Below are positions 33,232-43,999 of a stretch of DNA of 64,000 bases, piece after piece. The position numbers were made by a program, and so were the translations under genes. Under the pieces are notes generated by a model that did no database searches, was not told the DNA's origin, and was given only the letters and a program-made list of their open reading frames with translations. The first letter of the stretch is position 1. Each line of letters begins with the position of its first letter. This DNA comes from Microbacterium sp. Root53 (GTDB taxonomy: Bacteria; Actinomycetota; Actinomycetes; Actinomycetales; Microbacteriaceae), in assembly GCF_001426925.1 (NCBI RefSeq), contig NZ_LMFR01000002.1, forward strand, positions 31,104 through 95,103, in the 5' to 3' direction.

Positions 33232-34264
33232 GGTCATCGAATTTCAGCGCCCCGTCCGGGTGCGGCACGCCGAGGTGTGCGTACGCCTCCGGGGTGGCGA
33301 CACGGCCGCGCGGCGTGCGGCCCATGAAGCCGATGCGCACGAGGTACGGCTCGACCACGCTCTCGACCGTGTCGGGCTCCTCGCCGACGGCGACCGCGAG
33401 GGTCGAGAGGCCGACGGGTCCGCCGCGGAAGCGCTTCACGAGAGCGTCGAGCACGGCGCGGTCGAGCCGGTCGAGGCCGATCTCGTCGACGTCGTAGAGG
33501 TCCAGCGCGGCGCGCACCTCGTCGATGCGCGGCGTCGACCCGCCCGTGTGGACCAGCGCGTAGTCGCGCACGCGGCGCAGCAGCCGGTTCGCGATGCGAG
33601 GCGTGCCGCGCGAGCGGCGGGCGATCTCGGCGCGCTGCCGCTCCTTGAGCTCGACCCCCAGCACCGCCGCCGAGCGGCCGATCACGCGCTCCAGCTCGGC
33701 CGGCTCGTAGTACTCGAGGTGGGCCGTGAAGCCGAAGCGGTCGCGGAGCGGGTTCGGGAGCATGCCCGAGCGCGTCGTGGCGCCGACCAGCGTGAACGGC
33801 GCGAGATCCAGCGGGATGCTGGTCGCGCCGGCGCCCTTGCCGACCATGATGTCGATCCGGAAGTCCTCCATCGCGAGGTAGAGCATCTCCTCGGCGGAGC
33901 GCGCCATCCGGTGGATCTCGTCGATGAAGAGGACCTCGCCCGGCGTGAGGCTCGACAGCAGCGCCGCGAGGTCGCCCGCGTGCTGGATCGCCGGGCCGCT
34001 CGAGAGCCGCAGCGGCCGGTCGCTCTCGTGCGCGACGATCATCGCGAGCGTGGTCTTGCCGAGCCCGGGCGGTCCCGCGAGCAGGATGTGGTCCGCGGGG
34101 CGCTGCTGGATGCGCGCCGCGTCCAGCAGCAGCTGCAGCTGACCGCGGACCTTCTGCTGGCCCACGAACTCGGCCAGCGACCCGGGGCGCAGCGCGCCCT
34201 CGATCGCGAGCTCGGTCTCGTCGATCGGGGCCGGCGTCGTCACGTCGAGGTCGCCGTCAGCCAC
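33227..34264 (-). CDS. ruvB: Holliday junction helicase subunit RuvB
   Basis: AAA+ motor that drives branch migration with RuvA. It is 345 residues. Walker A is [11 protein letters not shown] (about residues 63-73), Walker B is LFIDEIHRM, sensor 1 is [11 protein letters not shown] and sensor 2 is [16 protein letters not shown]. The ATG overlaps the ruvA stop by 8 bases. It is probably SOS-inducible with ruvA. Confidence 0.97.
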   Translation of the reverse strand: MADGDLDVTTPAPIDETELAIEGALRPGSLAEFVGQQKVRGQLQLLLDAARIQQRPADHILLAGPPGLGKTTLAMIVAHESDRPLRLSSGPAIQHAGDLAALLSSLTPGEVLFIDEIHRMARSAEEMLYLAMEDFRIDIMVGKGAGATSIPLDLAPFTLVGATTRSGMLPNPLRDRFGFTAHLEYYEPAELERVIGRSAAVLGVELKERQRAEIARRSRGTPRIANRLLRRVRDYALVHTGGSTPRIDEVRAALDLYDVDEIGLDRLDRAVLDALVKRFRGGPVGLSTLAVAVGEEPDTVESVVEPYLVRIGFMGRTPRGRVATPEAYAHLGVPHPDGALKFDDL

Positions 34265-34874
34265 GGGCCGCTCCCTGCTTCGCGGGGCCCAGCAGGGCCA
34301 GCGTCAGGCGCAGCAGGGCCTGGACAGAAGCGCGGTCGGCCTCCGACGCCGCCTCGGCGGCCTGCGCGACCGCGTCGCCGGCCACGCGCTCGGGCCAGCC
34401 GAGCCCCGCGACCGCCGTCACGACACGCGTGACGACGTCGTCCGGCACCACCGCCGGCGCCGCGCTCGGTGCCGGCGGGGCGAGCTTGCCCTGCAGCTGC
34501 ACGACGATCAGCTTGGCGGTCTTCGGTCCGATCCCCGACACCTTGCGGAATGGGCGATCGTCGTCCTCCGCGACCGCCGCCGCGATCTGGTCGACCGTGA
34601 GCGCGGACAGCACGCCGAGCGCGGACTTCGGTCCGACGCCCGACACGCTCAGCATCGCGCCGAAGACCTCGAGCTCGTCGCGGCTCGCGAAGCCGAAGAG
34701 CGACAGCGAGTCCTCGCGCACGATCAGGCTGGTGTGCAGCGCGAGGGTCTCGCCGACCCGCGCGGTGCGCGCGACATCCGGCGGCACGGCGACCGAGAAC
34801 CCGACTCCCCCGACCTCGACGATGACGCTGTCGGCGCCGGCGTGCAGGACCGTGCCGCGAAGGGAGGAGATCAT
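34257..34874 (-). CDS. ruvA: Holliday junction helicase subunit RuvA
   Basis: Binds four-way junctions as a tetramer and recruits RuvB. It is 205 residues. The N-terminal OB-fold ([20 protein letters not shown]) is followed by two helix-hairpin-helix motifs ([15 protein letters not shown] and [13 protein letters not shown]) and the C-terminal RuvB-binding helices. ATG 34874 is 6 bases after a TAGGCT -10, so it appears leaderless, and a LexA-type box sits just upstream. Confidence 0.96.
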   Translation of the reverse strand: MISSLRGTVLHAGADSVIVEVGGVGFSVAVPPDVARTARVGETLALHTSLIVREDSLSLFGFASRDELEVFGAMLSVSGVGPKSALGVLSALTVDQIAAAVAEDDDRPFRKVSGIGPKTAKLIVVQLQGKLAPPAPSAAPAVVPDDVVTRVVTAVAGLGWPERVAGDAVAQAAEAASEADRASVQALLRLTLALLGPAKQGAARG

Positions 34875-34880
34875 GCGACC

Positions 34881-34886
34881 AGCCTA
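34881..34886 (-). promoter_or_regulatory. -10 element of leaderless ruvA
   Basis: TAGGCT is followed by GGTCGC and then the ruvA ATG. The transcription start is predicted at the start codon. It lies between ruvC and ruvA, giving ruvAB a promoter independent of ruvC. Confidence 0.65.
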
Positions 34887-34895
34887 CGTGCGGCT

Positions 34896-34911
34896 TCGCA
34901 CCTATGTTCGA
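34896..34911 (-). promoter_or_regulatory. Probable LexA (SOS) box upstream of ruvAB
   Basis: TCGAACATAGGTGCGA on the minus strand fits the actinobacterial LexA consensus TCGAAC-n4-GTTCGA in 11 of 12 specified bases. It straddles the ruvC stop codon and covers the spacer/-35 region of the ruvA promoter, so bound LexA would block transcription. Confidence 0.65.
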
Positions 34912-35486
34912 GCGACACGCGCGCGTCGCGAGCGCTTCTCGGCGTCGGCCCACGCGCGCTGCGCCGGGGTCAGCGAGGTGTCCGCGGCGTGGGCCTGGGC
35001 CGACGCACCCCCGCCCCACGCGTGACACAGCGCAAGCGCGAGCGCGTCCGCCGCATCCGCCGGCTGCGGCAGCGCATCCAGCCGCAGCACGCGCGCGATC
35101 ATGGTCTGCACCTGCCGCTTGTCGGCCGATCCGTAGCCGGTCACGGCGGCCTTCACCTCGCTCGGCGTGTGGGTCGCGGCGGGGATGCCCCGCTCGGCCG
35201 CGAGCATGAGCGCGACGCCGCTGGCCTGGGCCGTGCCGGTCACCGAGTGCAGGTTGTGTTGCGCGAACACGCGCTCGACCGCGACGACGTCGGGCCGGTG
35301 CGCGTCGAGCACTGCCCGGATGCCGCGGGCGATGGCCGCGAGCCGCTCGGCGATGGGCATGTCGGGCGACGTGCGCACGACATCGACGTGCACGAGCGAC
35401 GCGCTGCGGTCGCGCGCCACGTCGACGACGCCGACGCCGCAGCGGGTCAGGCCGGGGTCGATGCCCAGCACACGCAGCGAGCTCAC
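34902..35486 (-). CDS. ruvC: Crossover junction endodeoxyribonuclease RuvC
   Basis: Holliday junction resolvase. It is 194 residues. Catalytic acids are visible in [12 protein letters not shown] (first Asp), [11 protein letters not shown] (Glu) and the late [12 protein letters not shown] (Asp pair). The GTG at 35486 is chosen because the protein begins there in the family and because a TACGCT -10 ends 6 bases upstream, the leaderless pattern. Upstream in-frame extensions run into repeat DNA and are rejected. Confidence 0.94.
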   Translation of the reverse strand: MSSLRVLGIDPGLTRCGVGVVDVARDRSASLVHVDVVRTSPDMPIAERLAAIARGIRAVLDAHRPDVVAVERVFAQHNLHSVTGTAQASGVALMLAAERGIPAATHTPSEVKAAVTGYGSADKRQVQTMIARVLRLDALPQPADAADALALALCHAWGGGASAQAHAADTSLTPAQRAWADAEKRSRRARVART

Positions 35487-35492
35487 CCGCCC

Positions 35493-35498
35493 AGCGTA
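35493..35498 (-). promoter_or_regulatory. -10 element of leaderless ruvC
   Basis: TACGCT, then GGGCGG, then the GTG start of ruvC. Confidence 0.6.
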
Positions 35499-35537
35499 GG
35501 CGCGGCATCCGACGCGACCCGCGCGAAGCGCCGCGCA

Positions 35538-35621
35538 GTTCCGAAGACCGGACGGATGAGGCCACGGCGGCGGCTGCGACCCCACCCTCCTCACCAGCAA
35601 CACCCATCCGGTTTTCGGAAC
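35538..35621. repeat. 84-bp element, copy A
   Basis: It has 15-bp inverted ends, GTTCCGAAGACCGGA and TCCGGTTTTCGGAAC (14 of 15 complementary). A second 84-bp copy lies at 36372-36455. By eye about 70 of 84 positions agree, with the right third nearly identical. It lies between ruvC and the phosphotransferase gene. It looks like a small palindromic (MITE- or REP-like) element; a terminator role is also possible. Confidence 0.75.
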
Positions 35622-35634
35622 CGGGCACGGATGA

Positions 35635-36357
35635 TCAGGCGCGCAGTCGATCCGCGTCGCGACGGTACATCGCCGCGTGGCCCCTGAGGTCGTCGCGGCC
35701 GGTGGCGCGCGCGTGCTCGTCGGTCCACGCCGCCAGCTCGTCGAGCCGGGGCGAGATCGCGGCCCGGAGGTCCGCGACCGACCACGGGCCGCCGTACGCC
35801 TCCACGAGCAATGCGACGCGTTCATCCGGCGAGCCGTGCCGCCCGGGATCGAACCTCTCGGCATCCTCGGCGTACGGCGCGATGCGGTACGCGAGATACG
35901 CGACGTCCCAGATCCGCGGCCCCGGCGACGCGAAGTCGAAGTCGATCGCGCCGACCAGGCGCCCGTCGCGCACGATGAGGTTGTAGGGCGCGAAGTCGTT
36001 GCGACAGACGACCTCGGCAGGACGGTGCACGGGAGCCCGCCAGGTCAGGGACCGTCTGGTGAGCGGTGCGCCCGCGTCGTGGATCCGGCGCAGGAGCCGC
36101 GCCGCATCCCGGAGCGCGTCCCGGCTCCACTGGACGTCGGATCCGGCGAGCACCTCCCCCGGCAGGAACGACAGGATCTCGCGACCGTGCTCGTCGATTC
36201 CCCGCACGCGCGGGGTGCCGTCCACGCCCGCTTCCTCGCAGCTGATCAGGAGCGCATGGACCGCGGGCGTCCACGGACCGGTCTCGCGGCGCACCGTGTC
36301 CCCGACGCGTACGACGGGCGCGATGTTGCCTCCGCCCAGCGCCTCGCCCTCGCCCAC
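35635..36357 (-). CDS. Phosphotransferase family protein (APH-like fold)
   Basis: A 240-residue small-molecule kinase-like protein of the aminoglycoside/choline kinase fold; substrate unknown. The catalytic loop is in [11 protein letters not shown] and the metal-binding Asp in [11 protein letters not shown], followed by [12 protein letters not shown]. The usual His of HxDxxxxN is Arg here. The N-terminal lobe is short ([10 protein letters not shown]). The GTG at 36357 is 6 bases after a TACGGT -10, the leaderless pattern, so a longer upstream frame is rejected. It interrupts the conserved yebC-ruvC order and is flanked by two 84-bp repeats, which suggests acquisition as a cassette. Calling it a resistance gene is not justified. 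Confidence 0.82.
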   Translation of the reverse strand: MGEGEALGGGNIAPVVRVGDTVRRETGPWTPAVHALLISCEEAGVDGTPRVRGIDEHGREILSFLPGEVLAGSDVQWSRDALRDAARLLRRIHDAGAPLTRRSLTWRAPVHRPAEVVCRNDFAPYNLIVRDGRLVGAIDFDFASPGPRIWDVAYLAYRIAPYAEDAERFDPGRHGSPDERVALLVEAYGGPWSVADLRAAISPRLDELAAWTDEHARATGRDDLRGHAAMYRRDADRLRA

Positions 36358-36363
36358 GCGCCC

Positions 36364-36369
36364 ACCGTA
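36364..36369 (-). promoter_or_regulatory. -10 element of the leaderless phosphotransferase gene
   Basis: TACGGT, then GGGCGC, then GTG. It lies 3 bases from the end of repeat copy B. Confidence 0.5.
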
Positions 36370-36371
36370 GC

Positions 36372-36455
36372 GTTCCGAACGCCGGACGTATGCGACGACA
36401 GCGACGGATGGGACCTCACCCACCTCACGAGCACCACCCATCCGGTTTTCGGAAC
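36372..36455. repeat. 84-bp element, copy B
   Basis: Ends are GTTCCGAACGCCGGA and TCCGGTTTTCGGAAC (13 of 15 complementary). It has the same length and orientation as copy A at 35538-35621. The two copies bracket the phosphotransferase gene exactly. Confidence 0.75.
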
Positions 36456-36468
36456 CGCCGGTGCAGAC

Positions 36469-36505
36469 GACGCCGCCCCACCCGGGATCCGGATGGGGCG
36501 GCGTC
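36469..36505 (-). terminator. Terminator after yebC
   Basis: A perfect 12-bp stem (GACGCCGCCCCA and its complement) with a 13-base loop, ending 12 bases from the yebC stop. Confidence 0.75.
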
Positions 36506-36516
36506 AGAAGGCGTGG

Positions 36517-37278
36517 TTACTCATCGTCCTGCTCCAGCTCGGCCTGCACCTCGGGCGAGAGGTCGATGTTGGTGAAGACGTTCTGCACGTCGTCGCTGTC
36601 CTCGAGCGCGTCGATCAGCTTGAAGACCTTGCGGGCGGTCTCGGCGTCGACCGGGACCTTGACGTTCGCGACGAACTCGGCGTCGGCCGACTCGTACTCG
36701 ATCCCGGCGTCCTGCAGCGCCGTGCGGACGGCGACCATGTCGCTCGCCTCGGTCACGATCTCGAAGCCGGACGGGTGCGGCTCGACCTCGAGCGCGCCGG
36801 CCTCGAGTGCGGCGAGCATGACGTCGTCCTCGGTCGTCCCCTCGCTCGAGGCGACGATGACGCCCTTGCGCTCGAAGTTGAACGACACGCTGCCCGGATC
36901 GGCCATGTTGCCGCCGTTGCGGGTGACGGCCGTGCGGACCTCGGCGGCCGCGCGGTTCTTGTTGTCGGTCAGACACTCGATCAGCATCGCGACGCCGCCC
37001 GGGGCGTAGCACTCGTACATGATCGTCGTGTAGTCGACCGACTCGCCGCCGATGCCGGCGCCGCGCTTGATCGCGCGGTCGATGTTGTCCTTCGGGACCG
37101 AGGTCTTCTTCGCCTTCAGCACCGCGTCGAACAGCGTCGGGTTGCCCGCCAGGTCGGGGCCGCCGAGCTTCGCCGCGACCTCGATGTTCTTGATGAGCTT
37201 CGCCCACGACTTCGCGCGCCTGGCGTCGATGACCGCCTTCTTGTGCTTGGTCGTGGCCCACTTGGAATGCCCGGACAT
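36517..37278 (-). CDS. yebC: YebC/PmpR family regulatory protein
   Basis: A 253-residue member of the YebC family, variously described as DNA-binding regulators and, more recently for some members, as translation factors that relieve proline-rich stalling. The family N-terminus [20 protein letters not shown] and the [20 protein letters not shown] motif are intact. It is normally beside ruvC; here the phosphotransferase cassette lies between them. Confidence 0.93.
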   Translation of the reverse strand: MSGHSKWATTKHKKAVIDARRAKSWAKLIKNIEVAAKLGGPDLAGNPTLFDAVLKAKKTSVPKDNIDRAIKRGAGIGGESVDYTTIMYECYAPGGVAMLIECLTDNKNRAAAEVRTAVTRNGGNMADPGSVSFNFERKGVIVASSEGTTEDDVMLAALEAGALEVEPHPSGFEIVTEASDMVAVRTALQDAGIEYESADAEFVANVKVPVDAETARKVFKLIDALEDSDDVQNVFTNIDLSPEVQAELEQDDE

Positions 37279-37385
37279 ATCTCTCCCGCTCTGCTGACGT
37301 GGCCCGAGGGCCTCGGGACATTCTACGAGAACCCGTCGGCCGGCTCGCGGTCGCGACCCTCGCGCGGCGGTGCGAGGATCGAGGG

Positions 37386-38237
37386 ATGAAGATCCTCTCG
37401 ATCCAGTCGGCGGTCGCGTACGGCCACGTGGGCAACTCGGCCGCGGTGTTCCCGCTGCAGCGCATCGGCGTCGAGGTCCTGCCGGTCTACACCGTGAACT
37501 TCTCGAACCACACCGGCTACGGCGCCTGGCGCGGTCCGCTCATCGCGCCGGACGACGTGCGCGAGGTCATCACGGGCATCGAGGAGCGCGGCGCCTTCCC
37601 GCGCATCGACGCCGTGCTGTCGGGCTACCAGGGCGGCGAGGGCATCGCGGACGTGATCGTCGACGCGGTCGCCCGCGTCAAGGCCGCGAACCCGGATGCG
37701 ATCTACGCGTGCGACCCGGTGATGGGCAACGCGAAGTCCGGCTGCTTCGTCGCCCCGGCGATCCCGGATCTGCTGCGCGACAAGGTCGTGCCGGTGGCCG
37801 ACCTGATCACGCCGAACCAGTTCGAGCTGGGCTACCTGACGGGCACGACCCCGCTCGATCTGGAGTCGACGCTCGCCTCCGTGGACCTGGCCCGCGACAT
37901 GGGCCCGCGCACCGTCCTCGTCACGAGCGTCGAGCGCCCGGACCGCGAGGACGGCACGATCGAGATGCTCGCGGCCGACGACGCGGGTGCCTGGATCGTC
38001 CAGACGCCGCACCTGCCATTCAAGGCGAACGGCTCCGGTGATGTCACCGCCGCGCTGTTCACCGCGCACTACCGGGCGACGGGATCGGCGGCCGAGGCCC
38101 TCGCGCGCACCGCGTCCAGCGTTTTCGGGCTGCTGGAGCAGACCCTGGCGTCGGGCGAGCGCGAGCTGCAGCTCGTCGAGGCGCAGGAGCACTACGCGAA
38201 CCCGCGCCTGGAGTTCGAGGCGCGCCAGGTGCGCTGA
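37386..38237 (+). CDS. pdxY: Pyridoxal kinase
   Basis: Salvage enzyme that phosphorylates pyridoxal to PLP. It is 283 residues from ATG 37386 ([20 protein letters not shown]); an upstream extension of 29 codons is rejected. The ribokinase-like motifs are [30 protein letters not shown] and the catalytic [11 protein letters not shown]. It is on the plus strand, convergent with pdxT, and the two are separated by a large perfect palindrome. It brings salvage beside de novo PLP synthesis. Confidence 0.92.
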   Translation: MKILSIQSAVAYGHVGNSAAVFPLQRIGVEVLPVYTVNFSNHTGYGAWRGPLIAPDDVREVITGIEERGAFPRIDAVLSGYQGGEGIADVIVDAVARVKAANPDAIYACDPVMGNAKSGCFVAPAIPDLLRDKVVPVADLITPNQFELGYLTGTTPLDLESTLASVDLARDMGPRTVLVTSVERPDREDGTIEMLAADDAGAWIVQTPHLPFKANGSGDVTAALFTAHYRATGSAAEALARTASSVFGLLEQTLASGERELQLVEAQEHYANPRLEFEARQVR

Positions 38238-38241
38238 TCCG

Positions 38242-38292
38242 TGTCTCACTTCGGGCCGGAATCCGCCTGGGATTCCGGCCCGAAGTGAGACA
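38242..38292. terminator. Bidirectional terminator between pdxY and pdxT
   Basis: A perfect 23-bp inverted repeat (outer arm TGTCTCACTTCGGGCCGG, continuing with AATCC) around a 5-base loop. It lies 5 bases after the pdxY stop and 14 bases before the pdxT stop on the other strand. Confidence 0.85.
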
Positions 38293-38305
38293 TGCGAGTG
38301 GGACG

Positions 38306-38896
38306 TCAGGCCGCCGCGGCGACCTTGTCGAGGAACCGGCGGTGGAACCGGAGCTCCCCCGTCGCCTCGGGATGGAACGAGGTGCCGAGCAGCGCGCCCT
38401 GCTCCACCGCGACCACGCGCCCGTCGGGCAGCGCAGCGAGCGCAGACGCGGCGCCGAGCTCCTCGACGACGGGGGCTCGGATGAACGCCGCGCGCACCGG
38501 CGGCTCCCCCAGCACGGGCACGTCGAGGTCGGTCTCGAACGACTCCACCTGACCGCCGAACGCGTTGCGGCGGACCGTGACGTCGAGACCGCCGAAGGTC
38601 TCCTGACCTTCGATCGCGCCGTGGATCCGGTCGGCCAGCAGGATCAGCCCGGCGCACGTCCCGTAGACCGGCAGGCCGCGGGCGATCGCGTCGCGGATGG
38701 GCTGCTGCAGGTCGAATGCGCGCGCGAGCTTGTCGATCACGCTCGACTCGCCGCCTGGCAGCACGAGGCCGTCGACCTCGGCGAGCTCCGACGGCCGGCG
38801 CACGAGGGTCACCCGCGCGCCGAGCTCCTCCAGCACCCGGGCGTGCTCGCGGACGTCGCCCTGCAGGGCGAGCACGCCCACGCGCGGGGCCGCCAT
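38306..38896 (-). CDS. pdxT: Pyridoxal 5'-phosphate synthase glutaminase subunit
   Basis: Supplies ammonia from glutamine to PdxS. It is 196 residues. The amidotransferase triad is visible: Cys in VYGTCAGLILLA, and His and Glu in TSFHPEATGE. The oxyanion motif is in LPGGESSVIDKLA. ATG 38896 is 2 bases after the pdxS stop; an in-frame GTG at 38902 overlapping the pdxS stop is an alternative start. Confidence 0.95.
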   Translation of the reverse strand: MAAPRVGVLALQGDVREHARVLEELGARVTLVRRPSELAEVDGLVLPGGESSVIDKLARAFDLQQPIRDAIARGLPVYGTCAGLILLADRIHGAIEGQETFGGLDVTVRRNAFGGQVESFETDLDVPVLGEPPVRAAFIRAPVVEELGAASALAALPDGRVVAVEQGALLGTSFHPEATGELRFHRRFLDKVAAAA

Positions 38897-38898
38897 CG

Positions 38899-39804
38899 TC
38901 ACCAGCCGCGCTCGGCCAGGCGGTGCGGCGCGGGCAGGTCGGCGACGTTGATGCCGACCATGGCCTCGCCCAGGCCGCGGGACACCTCGGCGATCACGGA
39001 CGGGTCGTCGTGGAACGTCGTGGCCTTGACGATCGCCGCGGCGCGCTTGGCCGGGTCGCCCGACTTGAAGATGCCCGAGCCGACGAACACGCCGTCCGCG
39101 CCGAGCTGCATCATCATGGCCGCGTCGGCCGGGGTGGCCACGCCGCCCGCGGTGAACAGCACGACCGGCAGCTTGCCCGTCTCGGCCACCTCGGCGACCA
39201 GCTCGTAGGGCGCCTGCAGCTCCTTGGCGGCCACGTACAGCTCGTCCTTCGTGAGCGACCGCAGGCGGTTGATCTCGCCCGTGATGGTCCGGATGTGCTT
39301 GGTCGCCTCGGACACGTCGCCCGTGCCCGCCTCGCCCTTCGAGCGGATCATGGCGGCGCCCTCCGTGATGCGGCGCAGCGCCTCGCCCAGGTTGGTCGCG
39401 CCGCATACGAACGGCACCGTGAAGGGCCACTTGTCGATGTGGTTCACGTAGTCGGCCGGCGAGAGCACCTCGGACTCGTCGATGTAGTCGACGCCGAGCT
39501 GCTGCAGCACCTGGGCCTCGACGAAGTGGCCGATGCGGGCCTTCGCCATGACCGGGATCGAGACGGCCTCGATGATGCCGTCGATCATGTCGGGGTCGCT
39601 CATGCGGGAGACACCGCCCTGGGCCCGGATGTCGGCGGGCACGCGCTCGAGCGCCATGACGGCGACGGCGCCGGCGTCCTCGGCGATGCGGGCCTGCTCG
39701 GGCGTGACGACGTCCATGATGACGCCGCCCTTCAGCATCTCCGCGAGGCCGCGCTTGACGCGGCCGGTGCCCGTGGTCGGGTTCGACGCCGTGGGGTTCG
39801 ACAT
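38899..39804 (-). CDS. pdxS: Pyridoxal 5'-phosphate synthase lyase subunit
   Basis: Makes PLP directly from ribose 5-phosphate, glyceraldehyde 3-phosphate and ammonia. It is 301 residues from ATG 39804, with an AGGAG ribosome-binding site. The near-invariant sequences [35 protein letters not shown] and [12 protein letters not shown], which contain the catalytic lysines, are intact. It is the first gene of pdxS-pdxT and is divergent from its probable regulator pdxR. Confidence 0.97.
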   Translation of the reverse strand: MSNPTASNPTTGTGRVKRGLAEMLKGGVIMDVVTPEQARIAEDAGAVAVMALERVPADIRAQGGVSRMSDPDMIDGIIEAVSIPVMAKARIGHFVEAQVLQQLGVDYIDESEVLSPADYVNHIDKWPFTVPFVCGATNLGEALRRITEGAAMIRSKGEAGTGDVSEATKHIRTITGEINRLRSLTKDELYVAAKELQAPYELVAEVAETGKLPVVLFTAGGVATPADAAMMMQLGADGVFVGSGIFKSGDPAKRAAAIVKATTFHDDPSVIAEVSRGLGEAMVGINVADLPAPHRLAERGW

Positions 39805-39853
39805 GGGATCTCCTGGGGTGGGGACGCGCGTCAGGGTCGCGCAGGGTGGGTTT

Positions 39854-39886
39854 GATCTAGGCCAAAAAATACCACGATCCAGACCA
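39854..39886. promoter_or_regulatory. Probable PdxR operator: 11-bp direct repeat
   Basis: GATCTAGGCCA (39854-39864) and GATCCAGACCA (39876-39886) agree in 9 of 11 bases and are exactly 22 bp apart, two helical turns. On the other strand each contains TGGYCT, which resembles the TGG(A/T)CTA core reported for Corynebacterium PdxR. They sit in the 95-base gap between divergent pdxS and pdxR. Confidence 0.65.
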
Positions 39887-39892
39887 TAGACT
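39887..39892 (+). promoter_or_regulatory. -10 element of leaderless pdxR
   Basis: TAGACT followed by 7 bases and the pdxR ATG. It abuts the right-hand operator repeat, so a regulator bound there would also block pdxR. Confidence 0.5.
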
Positions 39893-39899
39893 CGACGGG

Positions 39900-41231
39900 A
39901 TGACATCCCCCACCGGCACGGACGAGATCCACGGCGGTACGGCCGCCGAGATCGGCGCGAGCGTGCGCGAGCTCGTCGAGCGCGGCGCCCTCGCCCCGGG
40001 CGACGCGCTGCCCCCGGTGCGGGCGCTCGCGGAGCGACTGGGCGTCAACCGGAACACCGCCGTCGCCGCGTACCGGCTGCTCGCCCGGTCCGGGCTCGTG
40101 GTGTCGCAGGGCCGCGCCGGCACGCGCGTCGCGGGCGGCGCCCGCGTGGCGCAGGAGGGCTACTCCCCCGGCTCGGCGCTGCGGGACGTGGCCACCGGCA
40201 ACCCTGATCCGGCGCTCATCCCGGATCTCTCGCGCGCGCTGCAGGCCGCCGCGGGACGTCCCGTGCTGTACGGCGAGCCCGTGATCGACCAGGCCGTCGA
40301 GGAGTGGGCGCGCGGCTGGCTCGCGCCGGACACGCCGTCGGACGACTTCCGCGTCACGGTGACAAGCGGCGCCGTCGACGCGATCGAGCGCCTGCTCGCC
40401 CAGGCGCTGATGCGCGACGACGCCGTCGCGCTCGAGGATCCGTGCTTTCTCGCGAGCATCCACACGGTCCGCCTGGGCGGCTACCGGGCGGTGCCCGTGC
40501 CGGTCGACGCCGAGGGCATGACGCCGGACGGCCTGCGCGCCGCGCTCGAGGACGGCGTGCGCGCCGTGGTCTGCACGCCCCGCGCCCAGAACCCCACCGG
40601 GGCCGCGGTCACCGCCGGGCGCGCCGCCGAGCTGCGCGACGTGCTGGCGGATCATCCGTACGTGCTCGTGATCGAGGACGACTACTTCTCGCTGCTCTCT
40701 CGCCGCCCCTTCCATTCGATCGTGGGGCCGGGCCACCGTCGCTGGGCGCTCGTGCGCTCGGTGTCGAAGTTCATCGGGCCCGACATGTGCCTGGCCGTGA
40801 CGGCCTCGGACCCGAAGACCGCCGGCCGGCTCGCCATGCGCCTGAGCCCCGGCACGACGTGGGTGAGCCACCTGCTCCAGCGACTGTCGCACGCCATGCT
40901 GTCGGATCCGGACGTGCTGGCGCAGATCGACCGCGCGGGCGCGCATTACGCGGAGCGGAACGAGACGTTCACGCGGCTGCTCGCCGCGCAGGGGATCCAG
41001 GCGAGCGCGGGCGACGGCCTGAGCCTCTGGATTCCGGTGGGCGCGCCCGCGCGCGACGTCGCCGAGCAGCTCATGCGCCGCGGCTGGCTCGCCCGCACGG
41101 GTGACGAGTTCCAGCTCCGCGAGGACGCTCCCCCGTCGCAGCACCTGCGCGTCACGGTCCACGACCTCACGGACGACGAGATGAAGACCCTCGCATCAGA
41201 CCTGGCGGCATCAAGAACAGCTTCCTTTTAG
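39900..41231 (+). CDS. pdxR: MocR/PdxR-type transcription regulator
   Basis: A 443-residue GntR-family regulator fused to a type I aminotransferase domain. The N-terminal winged helix reads [30 protein letters not shown] (about residues 40-69), and the PLP-binding domain has [19 protein letters not shown] and the Schiff-base lysine in [10 protein letters not shown]. Such proteins sense PLP and control pdxST. The divergent arrangement and direct repeats in the shared promoter fit that role. The last few codons run close to a palindrome-rich spacer, but the length is normal. Confidence 0.93.
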   Translation: MTSPTGTDEIHGGTAAEIGASVRELVERGALAPGDALPPVRALAERLGVNRNTAVAAYRLLARSGLVVSQGRAGTRVAGGARVAQEGYSPGSALRDVATGNPDPALIPDLSRALQAAAGRPVLYGEPVIDQAVEEWARGWLAPDTPSDDFRVTVTSGAVDAIERLLAQALMRDDAVALEDPCFLASIHTVRLGGYRAVPVPVDAEGMTPDGLRAALEDGVRAVVCTPRAQNPTGAAVTAGRAAELRDVLADHPYVLVIEDDYFSLLSRRPFHSIVGPGHRRWALVRSVSKFIGPDMCLAVTASDPKTAGRLAMRLSPGTTWVSHLLQRLSHAMLSDPDVLAQIDRAGAHYAERNETFTRLLAAQGIQASAGDGLSLWIPVGAPARDVAEQLMRRGWLARTGDEFQLREDAPPSQHLRVTVHDLTDDEMKTLASDLAASRTASF

Positions 41232-41400
41232 CTCGCTTCGCTCGCGCGTCGCACGCTCTCGGGCACCCGCTTCGCGGATGCCGCTCGGCGAGCGACACGC
41301 CGTCGCTCCGCTCCGTCGGAGGCGTGCGCTTCGCGCCCGCAGGGTCGCTTCGCTCCACGCTCGCTACGCTCGCACGTCATCCAGCGTCGCGAGCAAGGAA
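41230..41400. repeat. Spacer rich in short palindromes between pdxR and the HIT gene
   Basis: About 170 bases without a gene, built of degenerate GCTTCGC, GCTCCGC and GCTACGC units with complementary GCGAGCG-type arms. Its first 16 bases (AGCTCGCTTCGCTCGC, 41230-41245) recur exactly at 12798-12813 upstream of the pyr operon. It lies between the convergent 3' ends of pdxR and the HIT gene. It could act as a terminator region or be a REP-like remnant. Confidence 0.6.
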
Positions 41401-41401
41401 G

Positions 41402-41976
41402 TCAGGAAACCGGCCAGGCGTCAAACAGGGTGCGACGGACATCGCCGAGCAGCTGCGGCAGGGCCTTGGTGCGGGCGATGATCGGGAAGAAGTTCGCGTC
41501 GCTCGCCCAGCGGGGCACGATGTGCTGGTGCAGGTGCTCCTCGACGCCCGCACCCGCCACGTGACCCTGGTTCATGCCGATGTTGAAGCCGTCGCAGCGC
41601 GAGACCTCCTTGAGCACCCGCATGGCCGTCTGCGTCAGCTCGCCGATCTCGGCGACCTCCTCCGGCGTGGCCTCGTCGTACATGCCGATGTGGCGATACG
41701 GGCACACGAGCAGGTGGCCCGAGTTGTACGGGAACAGGTTCAGCAGGACGAACGCCGTGCGGCCGCGGTGGACGATCAGGCCGGCCTCGTCGTCCTTACC
41801 GGGCGCCGCGCAGAACGGGCAGCCCGACCCGCGGTTCACGTCCGCGCCGGCGGCGATGTACACCATCCGATGCGGGGTCCACAGGCGCTGGAACTGATCC
41901 GGCACCCCGCTGAAGTCGGAGGCGTGCTCGAGGCGGCCGTCCACGTGGACGTGCCCCTCGGCGCCCGCCTCCGCGG

Positions 41977-41980
<4 letters not shown>
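41402..41980 (-). CDS. HIT-family protein, probable Ap4A phosphorylase
   Basis: Histidine-triad nucleotide hydrolase/transferase of 192 residues. The triad is HLHQHIV (in [12 protein letters not shown]), preceded by a CPFC zinc-type pair and [17 protein letters not shown]. It is closest in context and size to mycobacterial Rv2613c, an Ap4A phosphorylase that also follows thrS. The GTG start overlaps the thrS stop (GTGA). In Mycobacterium pgsA follows, but here a repeat-rich spacer follows instead. Confidence 0.9.
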
Positions 41981-43953
<1,973 letters not shown>

Positions 43954-43959
43954 CCGTCA

Positions 43960-43965
43960 ATCCTA
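43960..43965 (-). promoter_or_regulatory. -10 element of leaderless thrS
   Basis: TAGGAT, then TGACGG, then the GTG start. No T-box leader is possible with this arrangement. Confidence 0.55.
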
Positions 43966-43999
43966 GTTCGCCGTCGCGCGCTCCCCCGCCGACGCGGCC

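Noticed and set aside
35635..36357. Calling the phosphotransferase an aminoglycoside resistance gene
   Set aside because: Only the general fold is recognisable, and the catalytic-loop His is replaced by Arg; the substrate cannot be inferred.
36358..36441. Longer start for the phosphotransferase gene
   Set aside because: The extension would run into repeat copy B and past the -10 hexamer; GTG 36357 has the leaderless spacing.
41200..41231. Possible frameshifted C-terminus of pdxR next to the repeat spacer
   Set aside because: The length (443 residues) and the order of domains are normal for the family, and the stop lies before the spacer.
41230..41400. CRISPR-like array in the repeat spacer
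   Set aside because: Units are degenerate, 7-16 bases and not separated by regular unique spacers; no cas genes are nearby.
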